64,000 bases of DNA from Punica granatum (GCF_007655135.1 NC_045129.1:11470001-11534000); one strand, 5' to 3'. Counted from the stretch's first letter, positions 46,650 to 58,975 are shown. Notes: generated by a model from the letters alone, not told the origin. Translations and numbers: made by a program.

Positions 46650-47631
46650 TCTTTTTCATAAAGTTGATTGCATCAAAAGCCTAATGCCTAAACTCAATTT
46701 CATATATATCACAATATTTCAAATGTAGCAAAATAAGACCCATCATTTCAAATGTTTGTTAGAAATGGACTGCCTAGTCAAATATGCCTATTTGCTTAGG
46801 TGCATTTTTTGCCCAAAATGAGAAGCAAAAATATTCTGATAAAGACGTTTCGACTATAAAAAAGTCGCCTTTTGATATTAGTAATAAGAATTCAAAAATA
46901 ATTTTTGACTTATCCTCCTTGTCACAAGCATATGTATTTTACAAATTACACCAGGGAGTGAGTGCACCGCAAGACCAGACAAGTGACTCCCTCGCCTCGC
47001 AGCATTTGAATAGGAAAAAGAGTGGATCTGCAGGGTCCCAAATGAATTGGCTTATATAGTGATAATTTGATTCTTCGTCAGTGACAGCATTCCCACTTTT
47101 ATTATCACTTCCGGTATTGGCAGGGGCAATTACCATGTTATTAACCGATCGATTTTCTATTAATATTTTCTTTTGTTCAAATATGCCTATTTGCTTAGGT
47201 GCATTTTTTTTATCAGATTGAAATAGGATTTTCGGGATAAGGAATAAACAAACCATGGATAAATCCAAGCGATTCTTAGAACTCAACCTCTCTGTGCCCG
47301 TCAAAAGAAATTCTATGGAATTCATGATTACTTTAGGCTTTGTTGATTTACCTTCTTCTTGTTGCTGGATATCTCGTTCGTACACATCTTCTCTTTGTTT
47401 CCTGAGCCATAAGGGAGGAGCCGTATGAGGTGAAAATCTCTCTCGAACCATATTAATATGATTTGATCAGATCATTGAATCATTTATTTCTCAGTCGCTG
47501 AGTTCCCCAATGAATTTTTCAAAAGTTGGAGTCAACTTCCCCTTAGGGAGTGTGACAACGTACACGCTTCCCTTTACTCCATAGGGCCTTCTCATCAGTT
47601 AGACAGTTCTATTTCTTGATGGGAGCAGGGA

Positions 47632-47663
47632 AGGGATATAACTCAGCGGTAGAGTGTCACCTT
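47632..47663 (+). pseudogene. 5' half of plastid trnV-GAC
   Basis: AGGGATATAACTCAGCGGTA and the following 12 bases match the plastid valine tRNA up to the anticodon arm. The sequence then changes to AGGAAGAAGG, so the anticodon and 3' half are missing. It is not functional. Confidence 0.75.
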
Positions 47664-47971
47664 AGGAAGAAGGAGAGGAAGGAACCGAGAAGAAGGTATC
47701 AGCAAAAATGCACCTAAGCAAATAGGCATATTTGACTAGTCAAATATGCCTATTTGCTTAGGTGCATTTTACGGTGGAGGTTCCGTAGCGCGTCATGAGC
47801 ATTGGGCTAAGGGGAAATGCACCTAATGCCTATTTGCTTAGGTGCATTTTACTCTTAACGGTCAAAGCGAACCCTTTCATTCTGAATTCTTGCTATAGAT
47901 TTTGCCATACTTTATCATCGAAATCAGAGATATATGGATATATCCATTTCATCTTAAAAGAAGCGGGATAA

Positions 47972-47998
47972 ATGGCCAATACTACTGGAAGGATTCCT
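47972..47998 (+). pseudogene. Start of plastid psbJ
   Basis: Nine codons read MANTTGRIP, the start of the photosystem II J subunit, after which the sequence diverges. Only the first quarter of the roughly 40-codon gene remains. Confidence 0.7.
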
Positions 47999-48352
47999 CG
48001 ACAATTCTTTTTTTCTTCCTCTGCTTTTTTTCGCTCCTTATCTTTCAAATTCAAGTATTTGAAGAGCTACAGTGGTCCATATAGCTAGCCTGCTTAGCCT
48101 CTTTCGAGGTTACATTTGAGGTCAAAAGTTTATAAGGATCTTGTTATAGATCCACAGTGATTAATCTCACAGCTCTCTTCATTAGATATAGTGATGAATT
48201 ATATTATTTTATTTTACGAATATTACTAGTTATAACATTTGCCTTTTATATGTTTATTTTATGGTGTTGTAAGTCATTAGAATGTCCAGAAAAAAAGGGT
48301 AAAAGTTTATAACCAACAAAGTCCTATATTTACAAAAATTACAAACCCTAAA

Positions 48353-48802
48353 GTCATGTTTGGTAGGATGGAATGAAATGTGATGAATCAATATATGTTC
48401 TTCCATTTCATTTCATTATGTGGTGGCACTTATAAAAGTTGAAATAATCATTCCATTGATAGTATGATCATTTTTCTTCAACTTGATGGGATGGAATGAG
48501 CAATACTTCAAAAAAGTAAAATAAAATAAAATAATATATATATATATATTAATTCAACAAATTTAAGGAAAAAAGAAGAAGAAGATGAATATGCATGTTT
48601 GAGATATAGTAATGATTGTGTTGTTGAATTGTGAAAAAAGTAATGAATAGTTGAGAGAATTTAATATTAAAAATTGAATTAAATGGTTGTTAAGATAAAA
48701 AAATCGAAGAAAAAAAGAAAAATAATAATTATATTGTTTAATTGAAGATAAATATAATTAAAATGGAGTAATAAATATTACTCCAAAACCAAACAAACCC
48801 AT
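48353..48802. mobile_element. MITE-like element related to the one at 30.96 kb
   Basis: The left end TCATGTTTGGTAGG and right end CCAAACAAACCCAT form a loose inverted repeat. The right half (48600-48802) matches the interior of 30956-31262, with ATTGTGTTGTTGAATT and TAATGAATAGTTGAGAG. The left half differs, so it may be two nested elements. Confidence 0.45.
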
Positions 48803-48809
48803 ACTTAGA

Positions 48810-50230
48810 ACAATAAATAGACGTAAGGCTATAATTATATTTCACCAGTTGTCCTGTATCAACTAAAAAATCACTATGTTTCTTTCCAAATATATTATAT
48901 TTCATTCATCCAATAAAACTCATCCATCTATATATAATGTTATCGGTCGGAAGGACGCGTAGGAAAATACTATATAGGACAAATTTATGCTCAGATTAAG
49001 TGGCTTTTCAAGGCACTACAAATTAAAACAGTACAAATGACGTGATACTATGATGTCATCTCCCTTATGAAAGTCCAAAATTACAAAATTTTCTAATTGA
49101 ATCAAACTCACGGAAGTCTAGAAGCTTCTAAAGTCACTAAGACCCAGAGGTATCAACTGACGAAAGGTAAAAGTACTATATATAGGGACAAGTGTCTTTT
49201 AATTGCTTCTAGATGAGTATCTATTTTTCCCACTTGATTTTATTAATGATGGACTTCATTGCTGTTGGATCACTCGAGCATTTGGCACGAAAAAGGATGA
49301 GGTAATGGTGGGTTTCTGAACAAAGTTAATTTGATAAGGTTTGGATTTGCGCTCTTGATTTTACGAATTGTGGACTTCACCTTTGCTAATATACCACGAA
49401 AATATTGTGGGAAACATGAGTTGGTGGCTACGAACTTTGTTGTATTTGTTGTAATGATTATTTATCTTTTGAATTTGTGCTATTCTACTCTAACTTCTTT
49501 TTTATGAATATTTTTTGGGCAACTTTGTATGGTTACTGATGACTTCATTGAGTCCAAACGCTGTCGAGGCATACTTGTACTATCAGCATGTCTACATGTG
49601 TGGACTTTATTTGTAATTGGTTAATCACTAAATATTATTATTTATCAATGAAAGATGCAAATTTTACAGGTTTGCATATTGAGCGGAGCAACTGCAGCGA
49701 TCATATTTCAATAGTTATCATGGTTTTCTACTAGTTTTAGTTAGCATGCGCAGGCCTTTAATCTAGTTCCATTCAATTCCAATCCCACCAAACCAAAAGC
49801 GCCCGAGTTTTTTTTTTTTGCAACAATTAAAAAGTTATGATAAATTTGAAATCAATGGTAAATTTGGGGGATTAGTAATTAACCCAAGCTCTTTTTAATG
49901 TAATTTTCTTGCATAACTCTGGATAATTCCGATGATAAAAATATATCTCAAATCCATTCAAATTATATTAAATTTCGAGCATGATCTCCACCAATATTCC
50001 ATCGCATAATCCAAATAATTGAATATCCGAACTATATTATGGTAATAAGGATTAAATAAGGTTGAATGAATTAAAAACATTTGTAAAGAATATATAAAAA
50101 TTTAAAGGAGAATATGCAAATTAGAACATATAAGTTAATAGGGAGTTTTCGTGGATAAATTATAATTACTTATGGAGCAAAATATTATGTAGATTATTTT
50201 GTCATCTTGATAGAGTTATGGAAAACTGTG
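48810..50230. other. Intergenic, no gene recognised
   Basis: AT-rich DNA with only short chance open frames. Nothing structural stood out. Confidence 0.45.
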
Positions 50231-50233
50231 TAA

Positions 50234-50426
50234 CCGTGCGTTTGGTTTCAGAGTTAAAATAATTTTGATTTTGATTGTGAAAAATGATAAATATTGTGTA
50301 GCGTGTTGAGTTAAAGTTAAAGTTAAAATTTTTAACTTGGAAAATGTGTATTTTTATTGCGTAGTGGATTGAGTTAAAGGTAAAGTTAAAATTTTTGTAA
50401 TTTTAATCCTGAAAACAAACGGATAG
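50234..50426. mobile_element. Small Tourist-like MITE
   Basis: Ends CGTGCGTTTGGTTTCA and TGAAAACAAACGGATAG are imperfect inverted repeats, flanked by TAA on the left and TTA on the right. The interior repeats GAGTTAAAGTTAAAG-type sequence. This size and flank fit a PIF/Harbinger-derived MITE. Confidence 0.55.
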
Positions 50427-51061
50427 TTAATATCATAGATATCTGTGAGGGAAAAAAAAAGATTTATATTAAGAAAAAGAAGAAGTAAGAAGAAAGTGAA
50501 AAAAACTTTTGAAAAGCAAGAAATAACTAATGAAAATTTTGTCAAACGTCAAATAAAAAGTGAGGTCTCGATGAAACTTTTCTTTAACCTTATGATATAG
50601 ATATATATAGATATCTCGGCCCACACATCTGCATCCAAATAGATGAATCTCATACCTTAATTCGGTAAATAATAATAGTAGTTAGGTGTGTAGGTCTAAC
50701 CTCAAGAGGTTTTTCTTACTAAATATGGGTACAACATCCACAGTCCGTTAAAATGATGCTACAAAAATAATCTCGTGAATCCCTTTAGACTCAACATGAA
50801 TGACCTGCTTTTTCTAAATCGTTCTTTGCATAGAGTCAAGAAGTTTTGACCTGCTATTTATGGCAATCTTACGAAGGAAGCCTCTCGTAATTTTGATAGA
50901 GCTTCTACCAACCAGTTTACCATCCTTTGGACCCATCACATCAAATTCTACTAATTGGCCGGTCCGACAGCCCCAAATAAAGGTTAGATTTTTACCATGT
51001 AACCATAGGATTTCCTCAGGTAATATATGTAAGGTCACAAGGTCAACATAGGAAATTTTCC

Positions 51062-51068
51062 CTATATA
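51062..51068 (+). promoter_or_regulatory. Probable TATA box of the NAC gene
   Basis: CTATATA lies about 30 bases before a C-rich leader that begins with a 21-base C run (51093-51113), a spacing typical of TATA to transcription start. Confidence 0.5.
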
Positions 51069-51092
51069 GAATTTTCCGAAAATCCCCTCACT

Positions 51093-51555
51093 CCCCCCCC
51101 CCCCCCCCCCCCCACAAGAGCAGAACAGAACAGAACCGAAGACAAGCAAAAGCACTGCCCTCCGCCAGCTTCCCCCCTTCTCCCTCCCTCCCTCCATCCA
51201 TCCGTCCCACTCCCACCATTTCCGCGGTATCTTCCTGAGGAAGAAACTCCCCTCCCCCCCAAGTCTTCTCCGGAGTCAACCCAAGAAACCCCGGCCCACC
51301 CCCACAAACTCTTCCTCATCAGTCGAGCTTGAACTCGAGCTGCTCCTCTTCGGACAGCGCTGCACCGGCGCAATTATTCTTCTCCATCTCCGGATCGGTC
51401 CCGATTGGGGGTTCTCTTCTCTGCTCACCTCAGCGCAACCTGTGACTAAGTGCACCGTGTCGGGTGAGGTTTCTTGTCCCCTCCAACTGGGATCGGTCCC
51501 ACTCGGTGGCTCACTTCGGCTCCGCCCCCCACAGACCCTGAGTACCATCCTTCCG
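51093..51555 (+). promoter_or_regulatory. Probable 5' untranslated exon of the NAC gene
   Basis: A C- and CT-rich stretch unlike the AT-rich surroundings ends at CCTTCCG followed by GTACGACAG, a possible splice donor at 51556. The coding start is 1.2 kb further on, so a leader intron is inferred. The minus-strand open frames here are Gly-rich shadows of the C-rich DNA. Confidence 0.45.
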
Positions 51556-52732
51556 GTACGACAGTCGACCCCCTCCGTTTCTTTTTTCTACTGTTCTAAT
51601 TCGCATCGATGAGTGATTGAGGGTTTCACTTAACTTCATTAGAAGATTCGTATCGGGTTAATGTTGGTTGTCTGGTAATTTCAGAAGCACAAAGTTTGTT
51701 CACTAATTGCCCTGTTTCCTGTCGTGGCTATCGTGAACTTGTTCGTCAGCATGCGTATTGGATTTCTGGTTGTTTCGAATGTCCTCTTTTGGTATTTGGA
51801 TGGTAACGTGACGCCTTATGAGAGGTGAAATTGTAGTCAAGTCAAGGGCAGTCGATGTGTTCGATTATATGGCCCAAAAGGATTGCTGGGTCGTTACCGA
51901 GGGATTCGTGCGGCTTTGTATTGTGAAAATTCTTGATTTTTTTTTGGTTAATTCAATGGATTGCTTGTTAGAAGTTCATTCATCAATCTGGAGCCATGCA
52001 TTCATTCTTTACTTCTCAATGCGCAGGTGTTCATTCTTTAAATGGAAAACTAGATGCATCGTGTCATTTAGGCATAACTACCGGCACAACAATATATCCT
52101 AGGACTTTACTTCATCATCAATATACCCGTTAAGGTAGATTAGACTGGACAAACATTTAGTCCTAAGTAGTTCACCTATTCATCCATAGATTTCAGATTA
52201 TCTCGTTAATCTTGATTGCACATAGTTGCATGTTTTACCACCCCATTGTCCTGGTCGACCTTAGTCGTTAGGTTATACATGCTAAAGCCCATACTTTGGA
52301 GACTCGCGTTGGGGATTTGGAGTCCGTGGTATAAGCCTGTGCCGTAAACATTGTATTTTCTTCTGTCAATTTTATCAACTGCGTTTATTCTTTCCAACTC
52401 CACCTTGTATTTGTTGGCTGACCTGGATCTTGCCTCAATAAGAACTTTCAATGCTGCCTCTGAGCTAACAACTGGTGCATTTCTGTTGCAGCTCTTTTTT
52501 CATCAAATGTCTTTGAGCCCAAACAAGATTGATGGCACATCAATTCTTTATTGGACTTACCTTTTGATGATCCGTGGTGGGCAGCGGTGTACCTGGAAGA
52601 TATTTCGGCACTGGACTTGACGGCAGTCACTATTTCATTCTTTCCTTCATTACTGTCCTATTAGTCTGATTGAACAACTATTTCTATAGAATTAGTTCAT
52701 CACTAGACTAGACGTTTTTTTCAACCTTTACG

Positions 52733-54499
52733 ATGGCAATGAAAATCCTTCCCCCGGGCTTCCGTTTTCATCCTACCAATGTGGAGTTACTCAAGTACTA
52801 CTTAAAGAGGAAAATCTTGAACCGCCCCTTGCACTTCGATGCAATCCGGGAAGTGGATATTTACGAACTTGATCCATGGGAGCTTCCTAGTAAGTAAAAT
52901 ACAATCCCTGAATTGTTATTTTCACTTATACTTGATGGAGATTATTTGCTGAACCTTTTTTTTCTTCTCTCATGCCAGGTCTTTCTTGTTTAAAGACGGA
53001 TGACCAGAAATGGTATTTCTTCTGTCCAAGGGAGAGAAGGTATGCTCATGGAGGCCGAGTAAAGCGTTCCACCCGAGGGGGTTTCTGGAAGACCACTGGT
53101 AGGGATCGGCCAGTTAAGTATAATGATGAGACTATTGGAATGATTAAGACCCTTATTTTTCACGAAGGGCGAGCACCCAATGGGAGTCGGACTGATTGGG
53201 TAATGCATGAATACCGGCTTGAGGATCCTGATTTAGCTGCCAAAGGGATCCAACAGGTCCTGATCACATTTTGTTCAAGTAAGAAATCATTTTAGTATTT
53301 TGTCATCTTGAGACTAACCAAAGATTGATCAATTTGGGTTCTTAGGATACTGTGCTTTGTGCCATCTTCAAGAAGAAAGGTCTTGGGCCGAGAAATGGGG
53401 CCCAGTACGGCGCTCCATTCAAGGAGGAAGATTGGGAAGATGATGAGGTCAGTGTTGTCCTACCTCAGGATCTGCTCATTTCTGCAAGGGGATTGGTCCA
53501 AGCTCATCTGCCCTCTCAAGAGGAGCAACAAGACCATTCTGCAAGGAGGAACCTTGAGACCGATAATAATATGTCTGAAAGTATTGCTGTGGTCGGGTCG
53601 CCACCTCCCGTGCTCCCAGCATCTGAGACTGTGCTGCCTGAACCCTCTGGGGCTGCACTTTCGGTCCAAGCTCATCAGCCCTCTCAAGAGGAGCAACAAG
53701 ACCATTCTGCGAGGAGGAACCTTGAGACCGATAATAATATGTCTGAAAGTATTGCTGTGGTGGGGTCGCCACCTCCTGTGCTCCCAGCATCTGAGACTGT
53801 GCTGCCTGAACCCTCTGGGGTTGCACTTTCCTCTGATACCGCTCTTATTAATCATGCTAATGAAACTGTGGTGGAAGCTGCTGTTAACGACACCAGTGCT
53901 GACGGGATGGACATTGATGAATTCTTGGCAATTATCAATACGTCTCCTGTGGATAACAACAATCAGGTAAGCAACCTCATACATGGACAGAAAGTCTCAT
54001 CAATTTTTAATTTAGGTGGAATACCCTACCTGACCATTTGCAAATTGCATTGGCATTTCTTCAGGAAATTCAGACTGCTGCTGCAGTTGGCCCCGATGTT
54101 GGTGCTACCATTGCGGCCGCAGCTGCAGAGGGGAATGGTGGTATCTTTGCTGGCTTGCCTGACCTCGATGTGCAACTGGAGGGAATTGGGGGCTTTACAC
54201 GTGGGTCTGGTTTTGGTTACCCTTACTACTTTCAGTCCGATGATTTTATGGAGCTGCACGACCTAGGACCACATTTATCCAGAGACCCCACTCCTCTCGG
54301 GAACCTTCCGGTGAGATCTCGATCTTTATTTTTGCTGCAAATGTTGTAAGCTATATGTGTTACTGATCTCCATGCGGAAATGTCTCAGGGAGCTGAGATC
54401 GACATGGGTAATGCTGATATAACCAATGCCGAGACGAATGGCACAGGGCAGATTGATTCTCGTGGGCACGAGTTGAGGGAGAACTTCAATCACCTCTAG
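52733..54499 (+). CDS. NAC-domain transcription factor
   Basis: Exons 52733-52889, 52979-53256, 53346-53966, 54065-54310 and 54389-54499 join in frame with GT-AG introns into 470 residues. The N-terminal NAC domain shows subdomain A ([20 protein letters not shown]), B ([15 protein letters not shown]), C ([12 protein letters not shown], then [14 protein letters not shown]), D ([14 protein letters not shown]) and E ([11 protein letters not shown]). NAC proteins bind DNA in the nucleus as dimers and regulate stress and development. The acidic DEEL usual in subdomain A is NVEL here. The C-terminal half is Pro/Ser/Glu-rich with a 56-residue tandem duplication, an acidic [12 protein letters not shown] motif typical of activation regions, and an Ala-rich stretch; there is no membrane anchor. 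Which NAC subgroup it belongs to is not settled. Broken relatives lie at 12.7, 13.5 and 55.8 kb. Confidence 0.9.
53496..53831 (+). repeat. 168-bp in-frame tandem duplication within the NAC gene
   Basis: Two 56-codon units (53496-53663 and 53664-53831) differ at only about five of the first 160 positions. The encoded units begin [19 protein letters not shown] and [19 protein letters not shown]. The duplication lies outside the DNA-binding domain and keeps the frame. Confidence 0.95.
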
Positions 54500-55018
54500 T
54501 GATCATCCTGAGGAGTCCTGGGAAAGCCTTCGGAGTTTCTATCGATCTTTTTGTTATTTAATTTGTTGTTACGTTCTCTAGACATGAACAAAATGAATTA
54601 GGTATTGATCTGGATTGAGTTGAAAATTCTTCAGATGATTTTTTAGAACCATTATTATTGTTATCAGTATTATGTATGTTTTCTAGCATATTATATTTAT
54701 TTAATTGAACTTATTGCAGGGATTATATGAGAAATGCAGTTGAAGAGTTTCTTCGACTATTCTTCGAAAATTTGATCATATGATGATACTGACATCGAAT
54801 TAAAAATTATTTTAATAAATGATTTATTGCGTAGTTCGATTCAAATTTCCTCTATATAATTATTTTTTACTTTTTGAAAAAACTAATTTTGCTGATCCAT
54901 TTAATAAAATTCAGAAATATTTGCTTATGTTTTGAAGTCATTTTATAACAGAATCTATGACATGGTTCAAATACAAGGCATCAACAGTAATACGTAGGAT
55001 GCTGGTGATTATTTTTTG
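54500..55018. other. 3' flank of the NAC gene
   Basis: Contains the 3' untranslated region and AT-rich DNA. No other feature was recognised. Confidence 0.4.
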
Positions 55019-55453
55019 GGTAAATAGCACTCGAGGTTCAAAAAGTTTTATAAATGTAATGGTACAAAAAGTTTTTTTGTTACTTGATGGTACAAAATAT
55101 TTTAAAGTTGTTTCAATATAGTACAAATCGTCATCTCGTCATTGACGTCGTCAAATCGACGCTGATGGTGCAAAATCGATTTTTGTGGGACGTTACATGA
55201 TGGTGCAAAATATTTTGAAGTTGTAACTTAATAGAACAAAATGTTTTACGTAAGTTACATGATGGTGTAAATTTTACAAATCTAGTAAATGACGGCTTGA
55301 CGGCGTCAATGGTGAGATGACAGTTTGTACAATATTGAAACAACTTTGAAACATTTTGTACCATGAAATAGCAAAAAAAAAAACTTTTTGTACCATTACA
55401 TTTGTAAAATTTTTCGAACCACTAGTGCAATTTATACTTTTTTTTTTTTTACC
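55019..55453. mobile_element. Foldback element 4
   Basis: Both arms contain, in mirrored order, TTACAAATGTAATGGTACAA-type sequence, GTTGTTTCAATAT.GTACAAA, and a CATCTC.CATTGACG.CGTCAA block. The ends are GGTAAATAG..CACT and its complement near TTTATAC..ACC. The centre contains further copies of the phrase GATGGTGCAAAATATTTTGA. It is non-coding. Confidence 0.85.
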
Positions 55454-55825
55454 TAGAACTAGTCTTCTGTCCGACAGATTTATTTTCCTATAATAATTAT
55501 TTATACTTTTTATAATTTATTTCATATAAACGAACACAATTTACAATACTTATTTCAGCTTTCAAATAGTATATTTTAAAAAATTTTGTAGATATTGAAT
55601 CTTCAGTAGGCTTTCTGGAAATAATTTATTCTAACTAGTGTTCATTGTATAATTTCTTATACAAACTTGATTTAGTAATTTTTCACATTAATCTGTTGCG
55701 GTATCTCATTTTCAAATATATTTTTATTATGACTTGTGATTTGTTTTTGAAATCTCACTAGTTGGGGGGCCACGTACGTATTAGTGTTGATCGATTGTTC
55801 GACGAAGATCTTTTCCTCAATCTGC

Positions 55826-55970
55826 TATGGCACGGAAGTCCTTCCACCGAGCTTTATTTTCCATCCAAAAGATGTGGAGTCGGTCAAGTACTATTTGAAG
55901 CAAAACATTCTAAGACTTAACCTGCATGACGAACCATAAACGATATCAACCTATATACGAGCTCGATCAC
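55826..55970 (+). pseudogene. NAC subdomain-A/B fragment
   Basis: One frame reads LPPSFIFHPKDVESVKYYLK and continues QNILRLNLHDEP before a stop. This parallels exon 1 of the intact NAC gene 3 kb upstream ([20 protein letters not shown], then [11 protein letters not shown]). The rest of the gene is not present; it is a partial local duplicate. Confidence 0.75.
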
Positions 55971-57987
55971 ACAAAAGGTTCTGATTGCTGGGTGAACACC
56001 TATGCAACTTGTTATTCTTGTACCTGTTCATGTTGAGCATAAGGTATAAAGACTAAAAAGTTGGGTAGGTTTCATTAAGTAAACTATGATCCGTAGATTT
56101 AACTCATACGTGTTGGCATTCTTTAGGCTTTGAGGTGATGCAAGCTACGTCCTTGAACTTATGTTTTTGATAAATTTGACTAATTTATCTTTTGGGTGGG
56201 AACTGAAGCCCGGGAAAGAAACTTCACTGCCATTGGAAATTTAGGAAAAAGATCTTTGTCTAATGATGAATCAATTATGTGTTAGATTATTTATCATGGA
56301 GTATGTTCTGAATATGTTAAATGAGTTGACTCTTAAATATAAAACTTATAGTTTTGTTCTTAAAAAGAAAGGTATAAAGGCTCATGGGCCTCTTTTGTAA
56401 CCGGAAAAAAAAATTGAAATTTTGCAAATAATATTCAGTGAAGAAAAATGAAAATGTTCGCATTTGAGGAGTCTTCTTGCTGAATGGGAAATCGATGTTA
56501 ATTGAATCTGTTCTGTACTCCCTCCTTTTCTACTTTAGTTGTCTGTTACGGACCTGAATGCTAGGCTTTTGGGCTTGGGTCATGTACTGATGGTTTGGAC
56601 TCCGTTTGGATTGGAGTCAAGTTCCAACTCAACTCCACCATGGAAGGTACAGGACAAAAAAGGCTTGAATTGTTAAAAGCTGTGGGACCCATGTCGAAAT
56701 AAAACCAGGTGAATGTTGTCTCTTTTCGCTGGATTGAATTGGACCGCAGCTCAGCAATTATCCGTTGGACCGAAGCTGCAAAACACCGCCGAGACATGCG
56801 AACCGAGTCCCATCGTCCTTAGGGTTGCGCTTGCAGGGGAAATTGGTGTCGAAATCATTAAAATCGACCGCGGAGGAAGCCGATTGGTAAGTGGGTTCGT
56901 GCAATTTCAGCGATTATACACCTCCATACCTTCAATTTTACCGATTTCTTACTGTTCTCCATCAGCGGCGAAGCCTCGAACGCTGTTCGTCCGTGACCAG
57001 CAGAAGGGATTCTTCACAGTGAGAGCGACCGAATCTTCTCTGCAATTCCTCGATTTTCTTCTGTGCATCGTCACGCTTCACCCTGAGCTGTCGCGTTTCC
57101 AGCCGATTGGTAGGGGCCCCCGAAGATATATGTCTCTGTTCTCTGCTATGTCGTGTTTGAAGCCGAAATTGGTAGGGTCCCATCGCGTTTCCATCTGTTG
57201 TCTGCTGTTTGATGCGTGTGGTTTCTTACTTGTAGGGGCCCCTGGCTGTGGTCTGTTGGCTGCTCAATTTGCCGATATAAGGAGCGGCATACAACAAAAG
57301 AATAGCAGAAGCATTCCTCTGTTAAGGTAATTTCCCTTTCATCTGTGTCCGAGTTCTTGAACGATTTCTGCATCTTCCTTGACTGCTTATTCGGTTGCTG
57401 AGCTGAAATCATCTGAAAATATAAGCTGTGGTATGGTTTTCTTTTTGGCGTGTTGTTGCGATGCGATGATTTTGTTGCTGATGTCTGATTGCTGGTGCAT
57501 ATGTTATGTCAGTCTGTTTGTGTGATTTTTGAAAGCTGAGAGACGAGCTGTGCTACTGGTTTCTGTCTGCCGAAGTACTGATGGAATTGTCAATTTTTAC
57601 ATGCAATTTCCATCAATGCCTTAGCTTCAGATATGTGATTGTACTTGCTAGATCTTCACATACTATGCTGTTAAACGTTTGCTAAGTGTTGTATGAGGGT
57701 CATGCATGTTGATTCATCTTTGTTGCATCTTCGAAAAGCATCAGTTCTGTTTTGCATTGTCTGAAAAAAGTAATGCATGTCAGTGCAATTTCATTCTGCA
57801 AGCTTCAGTCTGAGGACTGAGATTGCGCTGCGGTATGGGGTTATAATACTAGCTAAAATCGTGTTCTGTTTTTGATTCATTTGTTGCGAGAAACACCATA
57901 GAAGTTGGTATCTGGACTGATACCCCTCAAACAAATTTGTTTTGCATGTGATTTTGTTGAGGTCTTGGAACAGCAACTGCATGCAGC

Positions 57988-58975
57988 ATGGCTCAAAAAG
58001 GTGAAAATATCATCGAATGGAGTGATGAAATGGATGTCGGTTTCCTAAACGTACTGCTTGAGATGAAGAGAAGAACACACACTACAACATGGAAGAGTAG
58101 CACTTGGAAAGAGATCACACAGGAAATGATCAACCTTTTTCCCGAAAAGCATCTGTGCTTGCAGAAGGTGAAGGAAAAGTATCAAAGAATGAAGACAAAT
58201 TTCACCCGATTTGCTGAAATATTAAAGTACAGGCGTCAGATGGGATGCTGACACAAACACCATCACCGCCGACCCAGATTTTTGGGATATAATTATAAAG
58301 GTACATGCTTTTTTCTTTGTCCTTTTATGATTCTATTGTTGTTTCCAGCATCTGTCACTGATGCTGGACGATCATGTCGTTGTTCTTGGTACAGAAGAAT
58401 AGGGCGTACAAGACTTTCCGGAGTAAGGGATGCAAGCACTACGATATGCAGAAGCAACTGTTCAGTTCTTCCGTGGCCATCGGTGTTATGCGCATATCCT
58501 CGACCGATCCACCACCAACTTTAGAGGAAGAACGGCGGCTGAATGCGGAATTCTTATCTAGGGGGAAGGGAAAGCAGAAACACCATGTCGATCTCGAAGA
58601 AGGATCCGACGAGAGTGACAATCCCGTCAATGTTGCAGATCCCATTTTAACCGAGTGTCGACGTCGAGTGCCGAAAAGATCGCAAAGCAAGAGCTCACAA
58701 ATGCAGAAGGCATGGACATATTCAGGGGGAGTTTCACGAAAAACCAACAGCACACCCCACAGTCAGCAAAGAAAAGCAAGTCTGTATCGAGCCCCGAAAA
58801 ACCTGAGAAGAATAGCATCGAGGAAGCCCTCGATGAGTTGGCTAAGTTGGAATCGAGAATCCCTCAGTCCTTGTTTGTGAAAGCGGGCAAAGCACTCCTT
58901 GATCCGGCCTCCCGAAGGCTTTTCATGTGGTTCAAGGAAGAGTCACGAATGGAATGGATAATGCAGCTGGAGTAA
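57988..58975 (+). pseudogene. Harbinger ORF1, Myb/SANT-like DNA-binding protein, frameshifted
   Basis: Exon 57988-58300 encodes a Myb/SANT-like domain (WSDEMDVGFLNVLLEMKRR, STWKEITQEMINLF, KVKEKYQRMKTNF). The frame must shift near 58230 to continue into WDADTNTITADPDFWDIIIK. An intron (58301-58394) leads to KNRAYKTFRSKGC. A second frameshift near 58660 is needed to reach the conserved C-terminus (EEALDELAKLESRIPQ, LFMWFKEESRMEWIMQLE). In this superfamily ORF1 binds transposon DNA and helps the transposase enter the nucleus. As read it is broken at two points, unless these are sequencing errors. Confidence 0.7.

Larger units (their letters stand above)
46780..48100. other. Shuffled plastid DNA (NUPT mosaic) with a repeated linker
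   Basis: Short pieces from different plastid genes lie side by side. 46808-46950 in the plus strand resembles ycf1 ([12 protein letters not shown]). 46990-47170 on the minus strand resembles ycf2 ([18 protein letters not shown]). A group II intron domain V-like stem (GAGCCGTATGAGGTGAAAAT) is at 47418-47437. Half of trnV-GAC and the start of psbJ follow. Between the pieces the same 29-bp linker (core TGCCTATTTGCTTAGGTGC) appears five times: 46780, 47179, 47705 (inverted), 47742 and, partly duplicated, 47815. No complete gene remains. Confidence 0.75.

Noticed and set aside
46939..47451. 170-residue minus-strand ORF as a nuclear gene
   Set aside because: It runs through several plastid-derived pieces and a linker copy; it is a chimera of NUPT fragments, not a gene.
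51062..51548. Gly-rich minus-strand ORFs at 50814-51548
   Set aside because: They are shadows of the C-rich probable leader of the NAC gene and have no family resemblance.
53359..53984. Long alternative frames over NAC exon 3
   Set aside because: They arise from the duplicated 168-bp units; the NAC frame is supported by domain and splice continuity.
56713..57330. 205-residue ORF on the plus strand
   Set aside because: It lies in the 5' non-coding part of the Harbinger element, has no recognisable domain and contains local repeats.
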